A stretch of DNA of 64,000 nucleotides from positions 377,001-441,000 of the forward strand of contig CAJZBQ010000041.1 of assembly GCA_914767885.1 (NCBI GenBank), written 5' to 3'. Each line of letters begins with the position of its first letter. Position 1 is the first letter of the stretch. A program made the translations under genes and the position numbers. The notes beneath the pieces were generated by a model. That model had not been told where the DNA came from and did no database searches. It saw only the letters and a program-made list of their open reading frames with translations. This DNA comes from Blepharisma stoltei. Its lineage: Eukaryota; Ciliophora; Heterotrichea; Heterotrichida; Blepharismidae. Shown piece after piece: positions 1 to 12,000 of this stretch.

Positions 1-2127
1 AGCTCAAAGTCTTCTGGAACTTTTTTTGGTTCCAAAATAAAAGCTTCTTCAGAGAATTCACATGAAATTTCACCTGTAGCTGCAAGCCTCCTTAGCACTT
101 GTATAACATCTTGTACGGACAAGCCTATGCCTTCTGTGATATCAGGAATATAAAGTTTTCTCACTCCTGCGTAGTTTTTGGATTTCGCAAGAACATGGCT
201 GATGATAGAATATTTTTCTGCTAATTGATCAGGTTGCGATTTATGAAATCGGATTTGGACAGCTGTGTATGTTAAAGGGTTTAAAGTTATCACATCTCTT
301 TTTTCAAGCTCCAATAATAAGGATGAAAGAGTGTCTTTTTCTAAGCCCATATCTTCGCATGTTTCTTGCAGCTTAATTATAGATGGATCTTTTGAGGAAA
401 TATCATTGTCTCCTCTTTTCCTTTTAAATCCATTGCGATTTATAGCTTTTACCAGTTGGATTATGATTTTTATAATAAATAAGCAGTTTTAGTGTTTATT
501 TATAGAAAATATATGTGTAGATAAATATGTATATGTGTCTTTTTGTTATATGATTTGTGTACCCTAATGATCTCAATTGAAACATATCTCTTTCATTCAA
601 TATAATGTGGGCATATGATTTTTCGCCATCTCTTCCAGCTCTGCCAGTTTCCTGCACTAAATGCTCTAACGTTTTAGGCAAGTACATATGAATGACCCCT
701 TTTACATTAGCTTTATCGATTCCCATCCCAAACGAAACTGTAGCAACTAAGACTCTAATTTTTCCTGTCATGAAGTTTTCTTGGATTTTTTCTTTTTTAT
801 AGTCTGGCAGACCTCCATGGAAGCTTGCAGCTGATTCTCCTTTGCTTTTAAGCCATTGGGCCACACTGTCTGCTAGGTATTGAAATGGTGAATATATAAT
901 AACACTTCCTTTTCTGAATTCATCAGTTTTAATTATTCTTCCAATTGCTGTTGTAATGTCAGGATCTCTAGAGATTTTTATTTCAATATTTTTCCGCAAT
1001 GGGAAGCCATATGACACTACTTCTGTAATATGTAAAATTTCTGAAATATCTTTGCAAGTATCTTTATGTGCAGTAGCTGTTAATGCAAGAATTCTTAAAG
1101 AATTTGTGGATTTCGGAATTAGTAGATAGGAAAGTCTGGATGAAAATGATAGCTGAGAAACACAGTGAGCTTCATCTATACAAAATAAAGAAATATTTTG
1201 GAATTTAAAACAATCTGAAAGAAACTTTTCTGGAGTTAAATAAAGAATATCAATTTTCCCTTCTTTTGCTTCTTGGTAGATTTTAAATTGCAGCTGAGGT
1301 GGCAATTGAGCATGAATGCAAGCTCCTGATAAGCATACTGGCAGCCTTAAAATTTGATCAGTAATAAGCGAGACAAGAGGTGTTATCACAATTGTGAGAC
1401 CTGCTAAAATTCTTGCAGAAAATTGATAAATCAAGCTTTTTCCAGCACCAGTAGGCAATATTGTTAAAACGTTATTTCCATTTGTCAATTTTTGGATGCT
1501 CTCAAGCTGTCCTTCCCTCCAATCATTAAAACCAAACTCAGTTTTTAAGATTTCTGCTCAGTCTGTGTGCTCAGTTCTAACTTTATTAGTAAACCCTTCA
1601 GAATAAGAGACAATATTCCTTTGTTCCATCCCGTAAGATGTAGGATCAAATAATGCTTTATTTTTGCCCTTTTTTCCATATCTCGTTTTCCCCATTTTAG
1701 AAAAGCTTTTCCCTTTGCTTAGATTTAGCTTCACGAAGTTTTCTTTAAATTTTGGCTTTTGCTTTAGCTTTTCTTTGGCCTTTTTAGGGATTTCTGCGAA
1801 ATTTTGATTAAGTGCTTTATTAAAGGTTTCATCCTTGATTTCTTCATCTATCAGCGGCATATCCAGTTGCAAAATTTCAGGTTCTTTTACCTCTTCATCG
1901 TCATTTTGCATAAGTTTTAACACTGATGATTCATAAAATTGAACCGCGCGATTTTTTTGATCAGGAATAATAGGCTCGCTTTTGGACTCAGTAAGCAATT
2001 TTAATTTATTTGTAGGTGGAGGTCTTTTTATGACTTTTTTCACTTGAATAGCTTGTGGTTTTTCAATATCTCCTGGAGCCTGAATAAATTTTACATCAAA
2101 AAAGCTTGTGCTTGGAATAAAAGACAT
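1..2127 (-). CDS. RECQL4: RecQ4-like DNA helicase, 3' end outside window
   Basis: Probable ATP-dependent 3'-5' DNA helicase of the RecQ4 type, acting in replication and repair in the nucleus. It reads from ATG 2127; the TGA at 1558-1560 is Trp. An FVKLNL motif followed by a basic stretch lies about residues 130-160, as in RecQ4 just upstream of the core. Then come FGFNDWREGQ (motif 0), PTGAGKS (Walker A), DEAH, LTATA, FGMGIDKANV and QETGRAGRDG. Odd: the conserved SQW loop after DEAH reads SQLSFSSR, so the Trp is missing. The frame breaks in an AT-rich stretch (462-546) and resumes as LVKAINRNGFKRKR, running open to position 1, so the C-terminus is not in the window. The RecQ family is clear; assignment to the RecQ4 subgroup rests on the N-terminal motif. 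Confidence 0.8.
462..546. other. candidate short TA-bounded IES in RecQ4 gene
   Basis: An 85-bp AT-rich segment holds the stop codons that split the helicase from its C-terminal region. TA (in fact TAT) occurs at both ends (462 and 547). Removing 85 bp shifts the frame as required and gives YTNHIIQLVKAINRN. Other TA pairs nearby would also work, so the exact ends are uncertain. Confidence 0.5.
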
Positions 2128-3004
2128 TTATATATTAGAGATTAATTTATTCAATAAAATAAATAAGCGATTTTTCAAATTTTCCCTTCTTCTAAGTGTC
2201 TGAAGCACCTAATTAAGTAAAAGAGTCCTCGCATCCTTGAAATGAATGCACTGTCTCTATAGTTACCGTTATTATAAAATTGTGCATCTTGCATTTGTTA
2301 AAATGGCATGATAAACATTTAGGAAAGGAGAATTGTGTCTAAATTGTGGATCCAGCTGATTTTATAGGTCAGGATGAACGGTAACTTTGGAAAGCAATTT
2401 TTAGGCTGACAGAATAAGCCTGAGCTCATTCTCTGGGCAAGTTTTTTCTTATGGGAGTAGACGAGTGTCACAACAATACCTTGGGCATCTACTAAGTTCA
2501 GTGCAAATATTCAGTTTTTTGGATTTTATGCAAAGCATGAGCATAGAAGATAATGAAAGATCTCGGTAAATCAGTATTATCAATGCATTTAGCTAAAGTT
2601 TGAGGTAATTAATATATAACAATTGCACTTAAATTGTAGATAAACAATAAAAGTGTGAAACAAATTAGGTTAGACAAAGATAGAAAAATAGTCTTATATC
2701 TCCTAAACTTTATTGTATTGATAGATTCACAATTTATTATAAAAATAAAATTTATAATATTCATTATTCTGATATTTTATATCATAAAAAATAATACCGA
2801 GATTTAATTTAATATATAAAAATTAATTATTTCGAGCAAAACCCTACAAATAAAAATAATTAATAATAATAAATAAACTCTTTCATTTTTGTAAATTTGA
2901 GAATATATATCTACATAAATCTTAATGAACATAAAGACTCATATGCCAATAAATTGATTTTAGGATAGGGTTGATACGACATTTATAAAAATATAAGCTA
3001 TCTC
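2128..3004. other. intergenic, no gene recognised
   Basis: No open frame of note with UGA as Trp. At 2230-2520 the base composition is less AT-rich than the surroundings and the pair AGTTACCGTT (about 2258) / AACGGTAACT (about 2375) forms a 10-bp inverted repeat 110 bp apart. This could be a structured RNA or an old insert; nothing identifies it. 2640-3000 is plain AT-rich sequence. Confidence 0.4.
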
Positions 3005-4683
3005 ATGAAAATGTTGGATTTTCAAAAAAACCCAAAAGATGAGCTATCTCTTGACTATGAAGTATCAAGCCAGAGATCTTCCTATGGAAGCAAATTACCA
3101 GTAAATTCTAAGCTGCAAGAAATCGATTTTCCTTCGATCGTTAGTAACTCTCCTTATTCTGTCAAATCATTTCCACCTCTGACTCCTTACTCAACTTCAG
3201 TTGAGCTGGAAACTTGGATTAATTCTCATCTAGAAACCTACGAAAATTCCTCGATTCCACAAGAAATTAAGCAAAAAACAGGCACTGAGGCTCTTTCCCT
3301 TTTAACTAACTTACTAGAAGAGTTTAAGATTGAGCTAGAAGAAATCACAAAAAAGTCAGGAAAAGCTCATGCTCCTGCTTTATTTATGGATCATTTCATT
3401 AGAAGTGAAGAAAGCCATGAAATAAATAGCTCAGAAACAAATTTAAAAGCAGACTTAACAGTAAAATTATTTTATAAGGTTTTGCTTGAACTCATAAGAA
3501 ATGAAGAAAAACAACAAGAAATTCGGCCTGAGGTCAAAGGTCCACTCACAATTATATTAAAAAACGAAACTTTTTATAGAGCTTTACTATCCTGCTGCCT
3601 AGAAACTGTGCTTTTTGTAAACAATATAACAGTAATCGATTATGAGCAAGTTTTAGACTTATGCAGAGTTTCTGCATTTGACTCGTGGAAGCTAATGAAG
3701 AGTTTTCTTGAGTTTGACCCCAAAATCCCTACTGCTCTCCGTACCTATTTTAAGACGCTTGAGCTTCGTACAATCTCCTATCTAGCATGGGCTGAATCTT
3801 CCCCTGTCTTATCTCTAATAAAACAGCATTTTAACACCAAGGAAGAAAATACTCACCCAGCTATTCAGATGTTTTGCAGAAGAGTCCTGTCACATGCTGC
3901 CTTAAGAATTTCAGATTTATCAAATTTATTGGAAATTCCTGAGCCTCTTAAAGAAGAAATCTGAAATGTTATGAAAGATGCTTTAAGTGACAATACTGAG
4001 CTATTTATTAATAGACATATGGACCAAATAATTATATGTACAATATATGGGGTTTGTAAAGCTATACCGTTTAATAAGACTAGAATCTTGGCTTTAATAA
4101 ATATTTTAAGAAAAATTGGAATTTCAAACCAGACAAAAGGAATAAAAATTTAAATGTCACTTTTAATGCTTTGATTGCAAAATACACAGATTGTTATAAT
4201 GACCCTGGGAAAATTTTTAGAAATGTAAGGATAGATGGGCTAACTAATACAGGAGATATCATCAAGTTTTATAATAATGTGTATGTAGCTCATATGAAAT
4301 CAAGCCTTTTGGCTATAAGTAAAAATAGTGAAAAAATCCAACAGCAGCCGAGAGTCCCTTCACTAAATCCTCCAAGTTCATTAGCATGCAATTTGCCCTT
4401 ACCAATGATATCTTATTGTCCATCCCCTAGCAGGCAGCATACAAGATCGCCATCGCGATCTCCATTTTTGACACCCAGATCTAGAAGATACGCATTTGGA
4501 GAATCACCATCATGTGTGCTTGATGGGATCAATGAAATGATGAAAAACACTGAAAGGGAAAGACTTAGCTATGATGAGGATGAGCTCCTTGGAGAACCAA
4601 CAAAGAGGCCAAAGCATGGAAATGAACCTTTTCAAGACAGTGAAATGGAAGAAGCATTGCCATACGATTTTTCTGAGAATTAA
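3005..4683 (+). CDS. RB1: retinoblastoma-family pocket protein
   Basis: Cell-cycle repressor that binds E2F/DP and LxCxE partners in the nucleus. After removal of the 80-bp insert at 4063-4142 the gene encodes 532 residues. The A-box region runs about residues 150-300 ([22 protein letters not shown]), where the final Trp is the TGA at 3962-3964. The B-box has [18 protein letters not shown], a close match to the animal Rb DQIMMCSMYGICKVKN, then [18 protein letters not shown], matching the FYNSVF helix. The C-terminus has many SP/TP sites (PSPSRQ, RSPSRSP, LTPRSR), expected targets of a CDK such as the one at 58156-59820. Well supported by motif order. Confidence 0.87.
4063..4142. other. TA-bounded IES, 80 bp, in Rb gene
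   Basis: It lies between TA 4063-4064 and TA 4143-4144. It carries no Rb-like residues and shifts the frame. Excision leaving one TA joins YGVCKA to KNLNVTFN, which lines up residue for residue with animal Rb YGICKVKNIDLKFK. This is one of the best-defined short IESs in the window because homology fixes both ends. Confidence 0.82.
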
Positions 4684-4749
4684 AGTTGTGAATGCTGCAA
4701 GAATGATTTAATATAATAAATCTCTTGAAATCTTATTAAACCATTATAT

Positions 4750-7126
4750 TTAACTCCTATGGATTGGACTCATATTTGCAATTCCGCCATATTTGCGCTT
4801 CAGTTCTTCATATTCTTGATATTTATTATAATTGCTAGTTTTTTTTGTGGCATCTTCTCTTGTTCTTCTCGGCTGATTTTTAATTGTAATTTCTTTACTT
4901 TTCATAATAAATGGAGAAGAGCTATGATGCTGATTGGGCTTCCCTACATTATAAGAATTCCTAATGCTGTTTAGAAATTAAATGGCGACGCTAGGTAAGA
5001 TTGCACTTCCTATGGATAGGTGCCGATAAAGCTGAAAATATTGCCTTTATCACTTTTTGAAGTATGCCTTCAGGCTTGGAATGCTTTGATGAAGAGGGAA
5101 GTTTTGTTTCTCCCCGAAGATTTTTCCTGTCACTGCCAGATGGGCTAGAGAGGATTCTACCTATCACATGGTCTTTTCTTATCGGGACGATCTGTTTACC
5201 TTTCAGATGGTGGCTCTATCTAGTAAGCTAATCCTTATGTTAGGTGGGTTTACGCCAGCCTTATAATATTTAGCATGACTTAATGCTGTTTCTTTGGTCA
5301 AGTGCTTTCGAAGCTCTTGATGTAATTTCCCTTAAATCCTTCAAAACATCATTATAATTAAAATGCTCATAAGCTCTTTGATTGCTTGAATCTGGTCTTC
5401 TCGTTAATTGGTCAGTATCTGAATCAAATGTCCCAGCTTGTCTTGCTGTTAAAGATCCATCAGTTGTAAATGACTGCCTACTTGAATGGCTTCTATCATT
5501 CCCTAGCTTCAGCAGCTGTACTTGATTTTCTAATTGTGAAATTATTTTATCCTTATTTTCCAATCTTTCTGTTAACTCAGAAATCATGGAATCTTTTTCA
5601 GTGTCAAATTTCTGTATTCGGAGTTCTTCAGAAATTTTAAGTTTGTTATGGAGGTCGTCTATGATTTTATCTTTAAGTTCGTTATCTTTATTTTCATCAA
5701 TTTCAAGATTCAGCCTTTCAATTTCATTTTGAAGATTTTCATTTTTTGCTCGGTATCTATGCATTCTTGACCTTAGAATCTCAAGTTTACTAGCGATATG
5801 ATTATAAATGTGACCATCTGCTTTGTTTATTCTATTTGTCCGAGGTATTCCGTCTTCTTGACTGATATCTTCGACTATGTCATACATTCTCAAAATTTCT
5901 TCATCATAGGTTTTTTGTTTTTCTAAAAATTTTTGTGAGTCTTGTTTAGTTTGCTTTAAAGATAATTCCATTTCAAGAAAGTCGTTGGTGATAAGCTGAA
6001 TTTCAGACCTAAGCTGTTGGTTTTGTTTTTCATATCTTTCACATTCCGTTTTTCAATTTTGAATTTCATCTTCAAGTTCTTTAGTTTTGCTATTTGAAAA
6101 TTTTTCACTGATTTGGGAGTTTTCAGATTTTAAATTGAGATTTTGAATTTCTAATATTTTGGCTACATTAAAGCCTTTACGTTTACTAGAAGATCAATAT
6201 AATTCCTGAAGGACTATTTATATCCTTAACGCTCCCTTCAACTGCTTACCAGTTAATGCACAGCCTCACAAAGGTTGCTCCTTCCGAACGAGGGCTTGCA
6301 CTCGATCTCCGGAAATAGGATGACTCCCATCACACGGCCGTACGTCAAAAAAGGGTTGTTCACAATGGAAAATTCAAAAAGGTTGAATTTTCTGGTCGAT
6401 TCTTGGTAAAAATAAAAATCTGAAGCCCAGGGTGTACTTCTGATTTAATGCTGCGAAATAGTCCCGATTGATTATTCATCCCCTCTTAGACAAAAGCGTT
6501 GATCTGTAGAGCTTGCAGTCGACTAAGCTAGACATTTCGCTCCACCAAGCCAATTAAAACCTGACCCGATATATGTCCCGACCTCCATCTCCTTCCTTGC
6601 GGTCCCTGGCCCAATGCAAGAACAAAACGAGTTGCACATTCAAGAAGGCGAGTTGGGTTGATCCGCCATTTTAATACAAACCTACCATAAAGCAATTTTA
6701 TAAATATTTCAAATAAATAAAGATTTATTATTTTTATAAATTTTATCATAGCATTTGAAGTAAGATATTTGCCTCTTCTTTTATTGATTTTTCTTCATAA
6801 AATCGATCCGTTGTTGAACCTTCTTGGCAATTCACTGAATTACTCATTGAGTAAACTGGAGCTTTTGGTGTCGATGCTTCATATTCTATAAAATTTTCAT
6901 AAGTTAAAACAGCTGATCCTTCTTCTTCCTGAGTGATTTTTGGAGTATTTGCCAATTCAAATTCTTCATCTGTATCATCTAATGAATAAAAATGAGAATT
7001 AATTGACCCTGAAGGGAAATAATTAATGACTCTTTGAGAGCCTGATGAAGGAGTTGCTAATTGTTGAGTATACTTTAAAAAATCTTCTTCTGATGATCCT
7101 TCCAGATCGATTTGTAATAGAGACAT
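4750..7126 (-). CDS. coiled-coil protein split by two inserts
   Basis: Unknown function. Read from ATG 7126, the first 127 residues are acidic and Ser/Thr-rich. The frame meets a stop just after QMLW at 6743-6745. It resumes at about 6200 (YWSSSKRKGFNVAKILEIQ) and forms a long Gln/Glu/Lys coiled coil (NLNLKSENSQISEKF, LQNEIERLNLEI) with in-frame TGA Trp codons. Removing 6200-6748 (549 bp, TA at both ends) keeps the frame. The second insert (4973-5280) splits DQRNSI from RNSYNVGKP; taking out one copy of its 11-bp duplication gives DQRNSIRNSYNVG. The C-terminus is basic and ends at TAA 4750-4752. Total about 502 residues. Joining the N-terminal block to the coiled coil is inference; the downstream join is well supported. 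Confidence 0.6.
4973..5280 (+). mobile_element. retroposon-like insert, family A (decayed copy)
   Basis: A 308-bp insert flanked by the 11-bp direct repeat TAATGCTGTTT (4962-4972 and 5281-5291). It begins AGAAATTAAATGGCGACGC, like the element at 53733 (AGAAATAAAATGGTGACGC), and shares with it an internal stretch containing TGCCAGATGGGCTAGA. It has no open frame of note. It sits in the coding sequence of the coiled-coil gene. Confidence 0.8.
6200..6748. mobile_element. GC-rich retroposon-like insert, family B
   Basis: The GC-rich core (about 6220-6650) shares blocks with 19480-19999 and 30786-31941: an AAAATTC/GAATTTCTGGTC hairpin-like stretch, then CTTGGTAAAAA..GAAGCCCAGGGTG. No clear target duplication is visible. 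The AT-rich right end (6660-6748) may belong to an older TA-bounded insert. TA at 6200 and 6749 allows in-frame removal of 549 bp. Confidence 0.55.
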
Positions 7127-7312
7127 TTAATTTAATCAAAATATTTAGCATAAAATATTAAGCGCCATTGCAAATAAAAGAGATAATTTCTTCAACTTTC
7201 ATTTTATAGACCTATTTTGGCAATTAAAAGTTGCTCTGAAAAATTTATTATTTTAAATGCAAGAGAATATATTTTTCTAGTGGAGTCGGAAAGTGTATAT
7301 ATTTAAATAAAT

Positions 7313-7492
7313 ATGTCGAAAAATGAGAAATCACCATTATATAAAATTTCAAGGTTCGACCACAAGTCTGATAAAGATATTCTTTCAGATTTTAAATTAA
7401 CAAAATCCAAATCATTAGCAAAAATAGACACCAATATAAAAGATCTTGAACGATCTATACATAGATCATATTTTTCTCATTCCCGCCTTTAA
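7313..7492 (+). CDS. small hypothetical protein, 59 aa
   Basis: ATG to TAA, basic and Ser/Lys-rich (MSKNEKSPLYKISRFDHKSD start, RSYFSHSRL end). Composition resembles neighbouring proteins and it ends cleanly, but there is no recognisable domain. It could be the first exon of the gene at 7837 if an insert lies between them. Confidence 0.35.
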   Translation: MSKNEKSPLYKISRFDHKSDKDILSDFKLTKSKSLAKIDTNIKDLERSIHRSYFSHSRL

Positions 7493-7836
7493 TTAGACAA
7501 AGTATCTGCAAATTTCCATTTTTGAGTAAAAAACCTTTTAATTGAAAGAAGTTTTTATTATAGCTAATAAATTATTCATATGCAAATAGTAATTTATAGT
7601 TGCAAAAATCAAAAATTTTACTATAACTCTTTATATTTTAAATTGAGGAACGAGCAACAAATACTATTTAAAAAAGGTCAGCATTCGAGCCGATAAATTT
7701 CACAAATTTATTGAGAAACAATTTTATATAATTTTTTATTTTAAAAAAAATTAATCTCCTAGACTGAAACAGAATTTTTTTTGCTCATTTTTAAAGGGGA
7801 TATCAGAATAATAGTCCCGCACACTCAAAATACTGC

Positions 7837-8673
7837 ATGGAAAACCTATCTTTTTATGAGAGGCAATATATTAGTGGCCCTGAATCTCCAAGATTTAATT
7901 CCAGGTTAAAGAAAAACCCGATCAATAAATCATTAGTTATGAGAGAAACAGAAAAAAAGCTCAATAAACTTTCATCATTAAAGCCACCTTCAAAATTTAC
8001 TGTCAGCAAAACTATTGGCTTAACTTTATTAGATGATTTGAAAACCCGCAAAGCCCTTACTCAATTCTAGGTTAACTAGCAAAAAATTTTTATTTGTTTT
8101 AAATTTTATTTATTAGATTTTAAAAAATTAAAAAATTTCAAAGGAAAAATCAATATAATTTAATCTTTATTAAGATTTAATAAAATTAATTGTAGATAAC
8201 ATCATAATCACCCTCTAATTATTGTTCTATTACATTTTTGGTCGCCAATAAAAGGGGTTAATTTTTTAGGAATTAGGTTTTTCTAAAGATTTTACTTGCT
8301 AATCAAAGAAAGAGTTAACAGCATTTTAGAGAAAAGTTTTAGAACTGACTCTTTTACTTATTCTGGACAAGTTTATGCAAAAAAAATAAACAAACTACCT
8401 ATAATATCAAGCCATAAGCCTAAGATATCTAAAACAAATGAAAAAAAAGTAGCTGAGAATAACTCTCCAAAAAGCCCAAATTTATCATATTATAAATCAA
8501 AAAAAGAAAAAATATATGAAATTTTCGATCAAACCATAAATGACTTTAAACTAAAATCTGTATTTAATTACGATCGAGTAGATACTGCAAATGTTTTAGA
8601 CAAATATTTAATTGATTACAATAATTCTTGGAGTTTGGAAGCAATAAAATTAAGCAAAAAATCTGGCCTATAG
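7837..8673 (+). CDS. hypothetical protein with one TA-bounded insert
   Basis: Function unknown. The first block (MENLSFYERQYISGPESPRF, 77 residues) ends at TAG right after ALTQF; the second block lacks a start codon. Removing 225 bp from TA 8068 to TA 8293 fuses them in frame (TRKALTQFYLLIKERVNSIL) to give a 203-residue basic protein. It has SP motifs (GPESPRF, NNSPKSPN) and many Lys; no membrane segment. The fusion is the reason to treat the two halves as one gene. Confidence 0.6.
8068..8292. other. TA-bounded IES, 225 bp
   Basis: AT-rich, begins TAGGTTAACTAGCAAAA and ends ..TTCTAAAGATTT before TA 8293. The length is a multiple of three and removal deletes the TAG stop, creating one open frame. 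Weak inverted similarity between its ends (TTAACTAGCAAAA and TTTTACTTGCTAAT). Confidence 0.65.
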
Positions 8674-8814
8674 TGATTAAATCTAAATTTATCTAGCTAA
8701 AAAAAAATTAATAGAAAATTTTATAATAAAAAAGTAGTGAAAGTCATAATATTTTAATCCTGTGTAGATTTTGTAAAAATAATTATTAAATTAGCCTAAA
8801 TCCTTAGTGAAAGA

Positions 8815-9012
8815 ATGCTAATACATTTTCTATGCCTAAATCTATTAAATTTAATTTTTAAAATGAACGTATGGAGTCAATATAGAAGATTTTATGATCT
8901 CTATGATCATTCCTTAAAACTTAAATTCAAAAATGTTTATATTGCACATCTTAAAAAACGATTATTTTTTTTATCCATCAAACCATATCTATTAGTTTGT
9001 TTTTATCATTAA
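8815..9012 (+). CDS. doubtful small ORF, 65 aa
   Basis: ATG to TAA upstream of the RCC1 gene, hydrophobic at both ends with a Tyr-rich middle (YRRFYDLYDHS). It may be a real small gene, or part of the RCC1 gene's 5' region separated by an unrecognised insert. No domain is recognised. Confidence 0.2.
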   Translation: MLIHFLCLNLLNLIFKMNVWSQYRRFYDLYDHSLKLKFKNVYIAHLKKRLFFLSIKPYLLVCFYH

Positions 9013-9036
9013 AATTCGTATTTTTGTAAACTTACT

Positions 9037-12000
9037 ATGGAAGAAGACAAATATGTGAAATCATATTCAGCTGGATTCTGGAAACCAGACTCAGACTCGT
9101 CCAAAAGAAACTTAGAAATCCCTTCCCTAATTACTGACCAGCAAAGTCCTATCATTTCTTTAACCCTTTCTCAAAACTGAGGGTTTTTATTATCAGCTGA
9201 TGGAAAACTGTGTGAAATTGCAAATAGTCAAAGCCCTACCTTTCCTGTTGAAATACCTACCCCTATCAAGCTTATACAAGTGGTTTGCAATGATTCAATA
9301 GCGATAGCTATAGGATCCAATAGAAATATGTATTCTTGGGGTTACGATCAAGACCAAACTGGTCTTCTTGGCATCCCTGATGTGTACGAAGCCTCATCTC
9401 CTACGCAAATTCCAGGTATATCAAATATAACACAAATTTCTATTGGAACTTCACATGCAGCTGCTATTAATCAAGAAGGACAACTTATAACATGGGGAAG
9501 TGGATTTCATGGAGAACTAGGGACTTCGGGACCAATTTGTAGGCAAAGCCCTCAAATAGTTACAAAAGCAGAAAAATTCAAAATAAATCAAATTTTATGC
9601 GGGGATACTTTTACGTGTATTTGTACTGATGGGTGTTATGTTTACATCTTTGGGTCTTTGGGAAATTCACATCATCATTTAAGAGGCAGGCTGATTTCGA
9701 CACCAAAGCCAAGTATTGGGCTATCACAAAAATCAAGGGATATTCCTTTTTCCATATATTCCTCTATTAAAAATCATTTATTATTCGCTGGGCAATCTTA
9801 CTCCCATTCTGTGAGTTGACCAAAAAATTTTTTGGGCGAAAACTCACCTTTATCTTCATGAGCAAGCAAAAAATTTTTATAGAAAATATTTAAATATATT
9901 TGATATATATATCTCAATATATTAAGCTAAATTTAACAATTTAAAGAAATTGAGATTTTATTGAAACTTCGAAAATATATAAATTAGCTACCAAAGTGAT
10001 GGACCTAAAAAAATTTGCTCTCTGAGAGGTGGGAGTAAGGGGAAATACTATAATAAAATATTGACGACAGTTCCAGACTTAGAAAGACATGCTGTGATTT
10101 CAATGTGCTGTGGGAATGGTTTTGTTAGTGTTTTAACAGATTTAGGAGAAGTTTTTTTCTTTGACGACTGTTTAACTTTAATAAAGGCACCAATTTATCA
10201 AGATTCTATCATTGAAATGATATCATGCACAGAAAATGCAGTTTATGGGATAGATAAAAATAATGGGCTAATTTTTGAATGAAAATATAATATTTTTTTT
10301 AAAAATGCTATTAGCTTAAATATTTTATAATCAGATCCTTTTTTATTTTCTAGATCAGCCCTATTTTTCACTTGATTTTTAAGTCTAATTAATTTAATTT
10401 TGGATAGAAAAATTCGACTATCTTCCTCTTTTGAGTCTAATATCTGCCAACTTTCATGCTGGTCTGCAACAGTTTTTGCAGCTAATGAAGAATACACAAA
10501 TATAACTCTTTTCAATTCTCAAAGCATATATTCTCTCTTTTCATGCCAAACATCAATCGGGTTTATAGAGCCTATAGGTTATTATCTTTCTATTGTCTAT
10601 CCTTATAAACGGTCAGAAATTGCTCAGCAAGCAGTCAGAAATTCTTTAGATCTCTGAAACAGTGCCCCTGTAACCCCTCATATGTTCAATAAAACAATAA
10701 GGATGGAGTCGCCTGTTTTTATTCCAGAGGAAGAAAACGAAATGGAAAAAATATTTTTAGAACAAATCAATCAGGAGCAAGAAAAGCAATTATTGAATGC
10801 ATTTAGGCCTACTGTTTTTAATGTTCTACAAAGAGCTTTTAAAAAGATCAAAGAGTATACAATAATGAAAATCATCCATAAAAGAACTCTTGCAGCTACT
10901 TTAGTTCCTACGTCAATTAAAAAAGTATTAAATAGGCATGAAATCAGCTCAAAGTTCAGTGCCTTTCAAGCTATACGAAATTATGTTCAAAATCTAATAA
11001 TAATTCAAGAGCAAAATGAAAGAAATAAACAAAAAAGGCAATTGAAAATAAAAGAAGGCACGAAATTATTGCTAAAAATGCTATCAGATTGCATTTTCAG
11101 AGAAGAGTGGTTTGCTTTTTCTCAAATAAAGGAATATCAACTTTTGTATCTCCAAAAGAAAAATGCTATTATGATCATCAGAAAAACATTTACTCCCCCC
11201 CCTTCCGTGAGTGAACAAAAAAATTTTGTTCACTCACGGAGGGGGGTTAATTTTTTTTTTAAAAAATTTTTATATAAATGTTTTATAAAATTTTTTTTCG
11301 AAATTTAAAAACTCACTTCTATAAAATTGGGAAGCAAATATTAATTTAATTTGTAAAATTTATGTTTTTAAAACGCAATTTGTTTAAAATTAAACAGAAT
11401 TAGCTCGAGATTTCATTATACTAATTATCACTTATATATCAAATTTTTTTTCCATAAAAAATTTTTGTTGACTCACGGAGGGTGGGTTTTTGGGCAAAAA
11501 ATAGCGATTTTTCTAATGGTTTTTGTTCACTCACGGAGGGGAAGAGTTAGAAATTTTATTGGGCATAAGGTTAAGTGCGCTTTTGGGAAATGAAAATATT
11601 ATTTGAGAAGGATGAAGAGTATTGAAAAACAGAATGAAATTAAAAGAAAAAAAGAAATGAACAAAGCAGATATTATTAAGCTTGAACACAGTTTAAACAT
11701 AATGAATGTTATACGAATGCGAACAATTAGATATGGATTAAATGTATGGAAAGAAAAAACAGAAAAAATAAGAATTTATATTGAGAACAATAAAAAAAAA
11801 ACTGAGAGTTGTTTAAAAAACTTTGTTATATTATTAACATTATGTCGAGAAGAAAGAAAAAAGGAATCTATTTCAGCTATAAAAATGATCTCAGATGCAC
11901 ATAAAACTTCAGAAAAATTAAAAACTCTTGGGATCAAGCTGAGTGAAAAGGTACGAAATATAACCGCATTTTCTCTTAATAATCATTATAAATCATTGAT

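Noticed and set aside
2230..2520. Possible structured RNA gene with AGTTACCGTT/AACGGTAACT pair
   Set aside because: The single 10-bp inverted pair is 110 bp apart and nothing matches a known RNA; listed only as intergenic.
4759..4974. Hydrophobic plus-strand ORF resembling a membrane protein
   Set aside because: It is the antisense of the C-terminal exon of the coiled-coil gene, whose frame continues across the retroposon.
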